From IMG/VR virus record IMGVR_UViG_3300036770_007749, positions 1-22,472 of that record: a DNA stretch of 22,472 nucleotides; one strand, given 5' to 3'. The first letter of the stretch is position 1. Every line of letters starts with the position of its first letter. Shown piece by piece: positions 13,708-20,037 of the stretch. The notes below the pieces were generated by a model that worked only from the letters and a program-made list of their open reading frames with translations, was not told the DNA's origin and did not search any database. Position numbers and translations under genes: made by a program. Origin of the DNA: a virus.

Positions 13708-16644
13708 CTATAATACATATTCTAGTTTAGTAAAATTAATATTTGGATCAAAATCCCAAAAATAGTTTGGATTTTTATTGTGATTTAATTTGAGAAGTTT
13801 GTTTCCGGATAAGCAGCTATCTTTTAAGATAGTGTATAGTTGCTCATGTGTTAAGGGCTTATGAAATAGCGACTGTTGTCCTCTTTCATCTGCATGAATA
13901 TCTGTTGCGCTCCATCCATAAATTCCTATGTGAGCGTGTCTATTCATTTCTGGCGCTATCGCTATAAGATTATGGGTATGTAGTATACGATTTATATCAA
14001 GATCTAATCCACATATTTCGTCTGATCTTATAGAATCATAAAATGATTTAATATATTTATAAAACTTAAATCTGCTAATTACACAAGATCTTATAGATAC
14101 ATCGGATTTAACAATTTTATTTGGATTGCCTTTTGGTTTTTCCCAAGCGCCTATATGAAAATATAAGATATGGTCGTCTTTTCCAAGAGCTGCGTCGTGT
14201 AGTGCTAGTTCTTCGCACATTCTTAAATAATCTTTGCTAATTAATACATCATCTTCTCTAGTTATTACGTAATCATAATCGGTATTATCAAAAATATATT
14301 TAACACTATCATACCAACTATATTTACCACTATTTTTAGTCCAGTTTATTCTTTTATATTCGCTAGTAATTACCTTGTCGTAGTCTGATACTATACCATA
14401 TTCTCTATGAGGATCAACAAAAATATACGTTTCAAAATTTTCAGAATTTTTAGCATTTTTTTGGTATTCTAAAGACAATTGTAACATAGCTGATCGGTCA
14501 TAGTATGTGGGTATAACTATACATATTTTATCATGGCAAGTATTGTTTTTTATATAGTTTTTTAATTGATTATTTTTTATAACATCTATAAATTTAAGTC
14601 TATTAATTTCTTGAAATCGCTTTGTTCCGTTCTCAATGTTCGTGCCAGCGCTAGATCCTTCGTTGTGAATAGCTATAGCTCTAGGTTCATATAAGGTATT
14701 TAAACCAAAGGAATGTCCTCTGTATTGTAATTCGCTATCCTCATAATACATAGGATAAAACGTAGTATTAAATACACCTATTTTATTTATGGTTTCTCTT
14801 TTGATTAATAAAAAACATCCGGAACAATATCCAACATATTTAGGTATATTATATATGAGACTATTTGGATCATCATATCTTCCTATATTTCTACCAAATC
14901 CGTCTTCATACAATTCTGCCCCTGCTTCCGCTAATCTTCCATCAGGAAAAATAGTTTTACCGCCAACAAAACCAATATCTCCGGAAGAATATGCGGATGA
15001 TACCATATGCGATAGCCAATCTTCTGATACTATTTCAATATCATCGTTAATCAATACTACATCAGAATTTTTATATTTTATATCTAGCATTACTTTATTA
15101 TTTGGAATAATAAAAAATTCATTACTTTTATTTTTAATATAAGTAACTTTATTTTCTATGTTATTTTCTTTTAAAAAATCTCCTATAGAATTTTCTATTT
15201 GCTGTGTTGTGCTATTATCTGTAACTACTATATGATAATTTTTATAGCTTGTTTTTCTTATGATAGAAGATAGGCATTTGTATAGTCGTTCTTTGTTATT
15301 AAAAGCAACAATACTGATCACCATATGTTTATCTTCTAATGTATTTTTTAAAACATCAATACTTCTTTGTGTAGACACTATATTATGTATATGTTTTTGT
15401 CCTAAACTTGCTATTTTTTGTTGTTCATTGATGTTGTTTTTATAGAAAGCACATAAACTTTTAACAAAACTATCGTTACTAGTACAAATAAATCCATTTA
15501 CAGAGTCAGTAAGATTTATGCCCTCATTACCTATTGGCGACGTTATAATCGCTAGATTTGCCATAGCGGCATCGCATATTTTGCCTTTTATACCAGCACC
15601 CCAATTTAATGGGGCTAATAATACCGAACATTTTGAATATATACTGTCCAAATCAGGAACATGATCAGTAATAATTATCTGTTTATCATTATAAATATCA
15701 GAAGAAAAATTGATATTTTTACTATTAGGACCAACAATAAATAATTTTGGTTTTTGGTAAATAATATTTTTGTATTCTTTAGTTTCTTGAAAATTTTTAT
15801 ATATTTGAACAGCTTGTTGTGCGGCATCTATATTTGGGCGATGATCATAACTACCAACAAATAAAATATTATATTCTATTTTTTTTATATTTTTAGGATC
15901 ATGAATATTACTAAGAATTTTGATATTATTATTATATCCTATTTCTTTTTGTAGAAATATTTTATCATCATTTGTAACAGTAAATATAACATTCGCTTTT
16001 TTATAAGTATTTATTTCTTTGTTTTTATTACTATATAATAGTTCGTCTGTGATATTTAATAATCCCGCATTTTTTCCTCTGTGTTCTCTAATCCAATGTA
16101 TATCAACAGTATCAATAATAATTTTAATATTAGGATAATAAGATTTTACAATATCAACATATTGATCTGCTATATCATACCAAGAAAATATTGCATTGTT
16201 ATATATAACATTATTATCAACTGCTTTTTTTAGATTTATATCAAAATATTTATCATTTTTTATATCTGGTAAATTAATTGTTATACCTAGTTGTTGTAAT
16301 TTTTTAATATGATAATTTTTTTTATATCCATTACAAAAAAAAGATACGTTATATTTCAAATATAATTTTAGAATTGTGAGTATTTGTAAAAGTCTATTAC
16401 CTCCGCTGCTCATGTCGTAGTCTGGTGCGATTGGTGAAAAATAGAGCAGATTTTTTCCACTATTCCAAAATTCTGCATTATTTTTTGTTTTATAATCTAT
16501 ATAACGTCTATTTTGTTTGATTCCAAAATTTAGATAGTGTTCTATACATGCTTTATCATTTGGTAATATTGATTGTATATCTTTGTTAATCTCAAAATAT
16601 TTTTTAGGATTAAAGTTTATTGGTAACATGCTATAGTTAGTCAT
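13708..16644 (-). CDS. three-domain glycosyltransferase (GT4-like + GT2-like + third GT-A-like)
   Basis: A 978-residue fusion. Residues 1-50 carry a short N-terminal module (FNPKKYFEINKDI ... HYLNFGIKQNRRYI) often found before such enzymes. Residues about 65-435 are a GT-B, GT4-like domain (LYFSPIAPDYDMSSGGNRLL; NILFVGSYDHRPNIDAA; LLAPLNWGAGIKGKICDA; SPIGNEGINL). Residues about 441-690 are a GT2-like domain (VISIVAFNNKERLYKCLSSI; metal motif NDDIE at 533-537; YEDSELQYRG; HNEGSSAG). Residues about 705-930 are another GT-A-like domain (ICIVIPTYYDRSAM; EDDV at 797-800). Three activities on one chain suggest it builds a short oligosaccharide on one acceptor. It overlaps the RgpF-like gene by eight bases. 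Sugar donors cannot be read. Confidence 0.85.
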   Translation of the reverse strand: MTNYSMLPINFNPKKYFEINKDIQSILPNDKACIEHYLNFGIKQNRRYIDYKTKNNAEFWNSGKNLLYFSPIAPDYDMSSGGNRLLQILTILKLYLKYNVSFFCNGYKKNYHIKKLQQLGITINLPDIKNDKYFDINLKKAVDNNVIYNNAIFSWYDIADQYVDIVKSYYPNIKIIIDTVDIHWIREHRGKNAGLLNITDELLYSNKNKEINTYKKANVIFTVTNDDKIFLQKEIGYNNNIKILSNIHDPKNIKKIEYNILFVGSYDHRPNIDAAQQAVQIYKNFQETKEYKNIIYQKPKLFIVGPNSKNINFSSDIYNDKQIIITDHVPDLDSIYSKCSVLLAPLNWGAGIKGKICDAAMANLAIITSPIGNEGINLTDSVNGFICTSNDSFVKSLCAFYKNNINEQQKIASLGQKHIHNIVSTQRSIDVLKNTLEDKHMVISIVAFNNKERLYKCLSSIIRKTSYKNYHIVVTDNSTTQQIENSIGDFLKENNIENKVTYIKNKSNEFFIIPNNKVMLDIKYKNSDVVLINDDIEIVSEDWLSHMVSSAYSSGDIGFVGGKTIFPDGRLAEAGAELYEDGFGRNIGRYDDPNSLIYNIPKYVGYCSGCFLLIKRETINKIGVFNTTFYPMYYEDSELQYRGHSFGLNTLYEPRAIAIHNEGSSAGTNIENGTKRFQEINRLKFIDVIKNNQLKNYIKNNTCHDKICIVIPTYYDRSAMLQLSLEYQKNAKNSENFETYIFVDPHREYGIVSDYDKVITSEYKRINWTKNSGKYSWYDSVKYIFDNTDYDYVITREDDVLISKDYLRMCEELALHDAALGKDDHILYFHIGAWEKPKGNPNKIVKSDVSIRSCVISRFKFYKYIKSFYDSIRSDEICGLDLDINRILHTHNLIAIAPEMNRHAHIGIYGWSATDIHADERGQQSLFHKPLTHEQLYTILKDSCLSGNKLLKLNHNKNPNYFWDFDPNINFTKLEYVL

Positions 16645-17335
16645 TATAATATAAACCTATTTTAAGATTATGATGAGATACTATATATCCAAATATTCTT
16701 TCTAAAGAGTGAGTATACGTTCCGTGTTCTTCATTAATTTTATTTTTTTCATTTTTCAGATAAGACTCAAGTATCGAATACTGCGGCAGTAATATTTGTT
16801 TAAACATATTAGTTTTACTAATAAAGGTTGATCCAGCAAAAAATGGACTATTTTTTAATTTAGTATAATTTAATTGTAGTAAATTACATAATGTTTTTAT
16901 TTTATTTATATGTATAGATTTATCATTATTATGTAGTAAATATTTTTTATTTCCTATCATTCCTATTGTGGGCAATGATAATGTTTTAATAGCGCGATCT
17001 ACAATAGATGGTTTAAGTAAATGATTTAAATCATATCTCCAATTGGTATTTCCGTATCCCCATAAACTTTTTTTACTGTGTGTTTTTATAAAGAATGGTT
17101 CGGAGATAGCTTTTAACTGATATAAAAATGGTGCTATATCAGCTCCATAATTTTCATGGAAACTTAGAGAATAGTTCCAAGACAAATTAGATAGGTCTTT
17201 TAGAATATGAGAAAAATTAGTATTAATACATAATCCTAAATATAATTTTATCTTATATTTTATATTTTCAATTAGTTCTTTATACTCGTCCCATAAATCT
17301 GTATGATATAGATATAATGCTACAGCAATTTTCAT
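16637..17335 (-). CDS. RgpF-like glycosyltransferase (short copy)
   Basis: A 232-residue paralogue of the product at 10285-11244. Shared blocks include the start MKIAVALYLYHTDLWDEY, ENYGADIAPFLYQL, FFIKTHSKKSLWG, NTNWRYDL, MIGNKKYLL and GTYTHSLERIFGYI. The family acts in rhamnose-containing or other surface polysaccharide synthesis. The gene starts at TAATG on the end of the stalk-bearing FGE-like gene, so translation is coupled to that structural protein. This coupling is the best physical link between the fibre proteins and the glycan cassette. It lacks the C-terminal extension of the other copy. Confidence 0.8.
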   Translation of the reverse strand: MKIAVALYLYHTDLWDEYKELIENIKYKIKLYLGLCINTNFSHILKDLSNLSWNYSLSFHENYGADIAPFLYQLKAISEPFFIKTHSKKSLWGYGNTNWRYDLNHLLKPSIVDRAIKTLSLPTIGMIGNKKYLLHNNDKSIHINKIKTLCNLLQLNYTKLKNSPFFAGSTFISKTNMFKQILLPQYSILESYLKNEKNKINEEHGTYTHSLERIFGYIVSHHNLKIGLYYND

Positions 17336-18912
17336 TACTGGTTAGTTGGTGTTTGGGTAATTGTTGGTGTTAATGTGGTGGTAGATGTTGGGGTTATTGT
17401 GGGTGTTAATGTGACGGTGGGTGTTGGGGTGGAAGTTTTTGTTACTGATGGAGTAGGAGTTTGTGATACATTCGGCATTTCTTTTACTAACATAATTTTA
17501 TCATTGATACGTCCTTCTAAAATAAAACCCTTATATAATACTTTGATGTCATCATTACTATAAATATTAGGATTATATTGTAGTTGTCCAATTTTAAATG
17601 TATCACATAGAGCTTTAGTAGAAGTAGGAGTTGGAGTATATGTTGGTGTTGGTGTTGGCGTGTGAGAGGATGTAAAGCTTACTGTGGGTGTTGGTGTTTG
17701 AGTTCTAGTAACCGTTCTAGTGGGTGTTTTTGTAGGTGTACGAGTAGGAGTTGATGTTTTTGTTTGAGTCGGAGTTTGAGTATTTGTAACAGAAGGCGTG
17801 AGTGTGGGTGTTGGGGTAGCGCTTGCTGTAAGAGTTGTTGTTGTGGTTAATGTTGGTGTACAAGATGGAGTTAAGGATGGGGTTGTTGAAGGAGTGGGCG
17901 TTGGACTACTTGTTATACTTGGTGTGGGTGTTGGGCTAAGACATGCTCCAGGACTACCAAAAGTATTGTTTGCTATTCCATTATTAACATTAACTGTTAT
18001 AGAGTATGGTTCTGTGTCGCTTTGTGTAGCATATAGCCAATATCCACCTGTTCCATTTTTTGTTGGATCATAATAGGCTGCTTTTACCCACTCATCACGA
18101 TCAGGAATCCAATAATATGTTTTATTTGAGGCTGTTGGTTTAACAAGAGGATTAGTGAAATTAAGAGAATATACCCCTGTTTCTGTCGAATTTACTGCTA
18201 GGCCACCGCTGTTAGGCTTGCTATTACTTAACCAATTAATATATCTAGCCGCGCTATACCAGTTAACAAAATTAACTGGTTTTTTAGCCATATTATCTTT
18301 AACAGTATATACTATAGGATTAGTACCTGTTACTACTATACCACCTCGAATATTTGTGGTCATAGAACCTATATATGGCCATATACTATTAGCTGGTACC
18401 GCCAAAGCATTATTTAAAGCAGGAACTCTTGCCACATTATTTAAAAATAAGACATATTCTTCATTTGTTATAGTAAATTTAGATATTTTATATTCATAAT
18501 TAACTTGTCCAAGATCATCTCCATAATGATTTCTATTTGTGTCTCCAATATTAGAACCAGATACTGTTACAAAGTTACTATCTGAGATACCAGAATTTGC
18601 ACAAACTCTAAATCCGAATCCTGGTCCTGTGTTTCTTATATCTATAGTGAAACCATCGATACTTATTAGGTCTACTAATCTTGAATTATAAGAACCGCCG
18701 TAATATAATATGCTTTGCGATGATGGTATTTGATAATCTATAATTTCCCATACATTGCCATTTTGATCGAATGTGCCATAAAAACTAGATTTGCCGTTTC
18801 CGCCAACACTTGTAATATTACCATTATTATCTATGGTTGATGGCCATAAAGCCGTACTATCATAGTTTGCACTATTACAATTTCCTAATACAGAATATTC
18901 TGGAACACTCAT
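17335..18912 (-). CDS. fibre-like protein: permuted FGE/SUMF1 head, then Thr/Pro stalk
   Basis: A 525-residue probable virion surface protein. Residues 1-320 are an FGE-sulfatase-like (C-type-lectin fold) domain, but with halves swapped: the usual C-terminal half comes first (YGTFDQNGNVWEIIDY, YYGGSYNSR, GFGFRVCA), then the usual N-terminal half (KISKFTITNEEYVLFLNNVA; KPVNFVNWYSAARYINWL; YYWIPDRDEWVKAAYYDP; YATQSDTEP). Residues about 325-437 are a Thr/Pro/Ser repeat stalk. A 46-residue module follows (CDTFKIGQLQYNPNIYSNDD ... MLVKEM), then a second Thr/Pro tail to the end. The FGE catalytic cysteine pair is absent, so it is not a formylglycine enzyme. Its sequence is uniformly AT-rich, unlike its relative at 20038-21501. 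Whether it is a tail fibre, capsid decoration or secreted protein is open. Confidence 0.75.
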   Translation of the reverse strand: MSVPEYSVLGNCNSANYDSTALWPSTIDNNGNITSVGGNGKSSFYGTFDQNGNVWEIIDYQIPSSQSILYYGGSYNSRLVDLISIDGFTIDIRNTGPGFGFRVCANSGISDSNFVTVSGSNIGDTNRNHYGDDLGQVNYEYKISKFTITNEEYVLFLNNVARVPALNNALAVPANSIWPYIGSMTTNIRGGIVVTGTNPIVYTVKDNMAKKPVNFVNWYSAARYINWLSNSKPNSGGLAVNSTETGVYSLNFTNPLVKPTASNKTYYWIPDRDEWVKAAYYDPTKNGTGGYWLYATQSDTEPYSITVNVNNGIANNTFGSPGACLSPTPTPSITSSPTPTPSTTPSLTPSCTPTLTTTTTLTASATPTPTLTPSVTNTQTPTQTKTSTPTRTPTKTPTRTVTRTQTPTPTVSFTSSHTPTPTPTYTPTPTSTKALCDTFKIGQLQYNPNIYSNDDIKVLYKGFILEGRINDKIMLVKEMPNVSQTPTPSVTKTSTPTPTVTLTPTITPTSTTTLTPTITQTPTNQ

Positions 18913-18927
18913 TGATTATCCCGATTT

Positions 18928-19176
18928 TTATTTATTAACAAATTTATTATATAATATAAGGCTTAATATGCCACCAGCCACGCCCATAAATATTCCTGAT
19001 GGACTCAAACTATCATATGTTCCTAAAATATAAAGTATTGCGCCTCCCATATACGAGCCAGCAACACCAAGAGCAACAGTTTGAAAAAAACCTAATCGTA
19101 AATTAATAGGAACTATAGCTTTTGCTAAAGAACCAACAAATAAACCATAAACTATCCATATAAGCAGATTAAACAT
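18928..19176 (-). CDS. GlsB/YeaQ/YmgE-like (Transgly_assoc) three-helix membrane protein
   Basis: An 82-residue membrane protein with three hydrophobic helices: LLIWIVYGLFVGSLAKAIVP, GFFQTVALGVAGSYMGGAIL and SGIFMGVAGGILSLILYNKF. The Gly-rich helices and the AK.....P motif after the first helix match the GlsB/YeaQ 'transglycosylase-associated' family (PF04226 type). In bacteria this family is linked to stress and envelope functions but is poorly understood. A perfect GGAGG ribosome-binding site precedes the ATG. In a phage, a small protein with three helices could act as a holin or other membrane effector; no lysis enzyme is next to it, so that remains a guess. Confidence 0.8.
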   Translation of the reverse strand: MFNLLIWIVYGLFVGSLAKAIVPINLRLGFFQTVALGVAGSYMGGAILYILGTYDSLSPSGIFMGVAGGILSLILYNKFVNK

Positions 19177-19558
19177 TGGTAGCCTCCAGAAGTGTTAAGG
19201 ATTCGTTATCATCGAGATTCTTACCAACTTCCATGATGGCATTTTTTAAACTAACTCCGTATTGTTGATATTGTTTTTTGCTCAAGTGTTGTTTTAATAT
19301 TTTATTTAGTCTATAATTATTTAACCAGCTATCTTTAATAGTTAAATTAACTATAGTATGTCTTAAGTCTAAAGCTTCACTCATTTTATCGTTCTTGCGT
19401 CTTTTGCTTCTACATTCCTGAATTACTCTTATAAGACTTAGTATAACACCGATTACTATAATTATTGTTATAGGATCAAAACCATAGTTATTATTTTTAA
19501 TGTTTGCTTTGTCTATAACCTTTTGAGCAATACGTTCCAGATTAGGATCTACTTGCAT
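19169..19558 (-). CDS. single-helix membrane protein with basic cytoplasmic domain
   Basis: A 129-residue protein that I do not recognise. A polar N-terminus of about 27 residues is followed by a membrane helix (DPITIIIVIGVILSLIRVIQ) and then a strongly basic stretch (ECRSKRRKNDK). This predicts a single-pass protein with the N-terminus outside and the larger helical domain inside. The C-terminal 70 residues are helical (KILKQHLSKKQYQQYGVSL). It overlaps the Transgly_assoc gene by eight bases and belongs to the small membrane-protein cluster between the two FGE-like fibre genes. A ribosome-binding site (AGAAAG) lies upstream. Confidence 0.65.
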   Translation of the reverse strand: MQVDPNLERIAQKVIDKANIKNNNYGFDPITIIIVIGVILSLIRVIQECRSKRRKNDKMSEALDLRHTIVNLTIKDSWLNNYRLNKILKQHLSKKQYQQYGVSLKNAIMEVGKNLDDNESLTLLEATNV

Positions 19559-19573
19559 ATTTTTGTCTTTCTA

Positions 19574-19804
19574 TTAAGGTAAACAATATCCACAATCAAC
19601 CATTTTGATTCCGTCTCCACTCAAATATTTTCCACTTCCTTTACAAACTGGACACTCTTTTCTTTTGTATTTTTTAATTGGTTCATTACCTATATGTTTA
19701 ACTATAGATCCGGATAAAATAACAGGAGCTGTTGATGATCCGTTATATTTTATCGAAGTAAAAAATAATGATACGAATAAAATTGGTAATATTAATTTAT
19801 TCAT
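19574..19804 (-). CDS. small exported protein with DnaJ-like CxxCxGxG zinc motif
   Basis: A 76-residue protein with an N-terminal signal sequence or membrane anchor (MNKLILPILFVSLFFTSI) and a C-terminal half zinc-finger of the DnaJ type: C51-PVC54-KGSGKY, then C71-GYC74. The motif CxxCxGxG usually binds zinc and unfolded or partner proteins. The N-terminus and the finger are separated by a Ser/Thr- and Lys-containing linker. The start overlaps the upstream gene's stop by eight bases, so translation is coupled. No function can be assigned. A periplasmic or envelope location is likely. Confidence 0.65.
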   Translation of the reverse strand: MNKLILPILFVSLFFTSIKYNGSSTAPVILSGSIVKHIGNEPIKKYKRKECPVCKGSGKYLSGDGIKMVDCGYCLP

Positions 19805-19982
19805 TTTTATCTCTTGGAAATAATCTTTTACGTTTTAATAGTGGTTTTGGAATAGGAGGAAAAGGATTTATATCATCCAATTTATCTTTTTGTTTAGGTA
19901 TTATTAGTTTTACTATATTTAGTATAAAATTAAGTATTATACTAATTAGTCTATTTAATGCTAACTTATCAAAAAAATTCAT
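19797..19982 (-). CDS. 61-residue membrane-associated protein
   Basis: A short protein (MNFFDKLALNRLISIILNFI...) with one amphipathic or membrane helix in the first 30 residues and a Pro/Lys/Arg-rich tail (NPFPPIPKPLLKRKRLFPRD). It has a good ribosome-binding site (AAGGA), and its stop overlaps the next start by eight bases, which supports it as a real gene. It is the first gene after the largest gap in the right part of the window, where a shared 12-base motif occurs. Function unknown. It could be a membrane-anchored adaptor for the downstream small proteins. Confidence 0.6.
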   Translation of the reverse strand: MNFFDKLALNRLISIILNFILNIVKLIIPKQKDKLDDINPFPPIPKPLLKRKRLFPRDKNE

Positions 19983-20004
19983 AAAATAATTCCTTATTAT
20001 GTAG

Positions 20005-20016
20005 TAATATACACCA
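20005..20016 (-). promoter_or_regulatory. candidate promoter element shared with 6608-6619
   Basis: A second copy of TGGTGTATATTA on the minus strand, in the 55-base gap between the FGE-like fibre gene and the small membrane genes, about 23 bases before the start at 19982. It overlaps an inverted repeat, TAGTAA at 20002-20007 and TTACTA at 20026-20031, which could be an operator or weak hairpin. No GC-rich terminator stem followed by T's is visible here. Confidence 0.3.
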
Positions 20017-20037
20017 AAGGTTAGGTTACTAAAATAT

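Noticed and set aside
20002-20031. Rho-independent terminator at the TAGTAA/TTACTA inverted repeat
   Set aside because: The stem is only six A/T-rich base pairs with an 18-base loop and no following T run. It is too weak to call.
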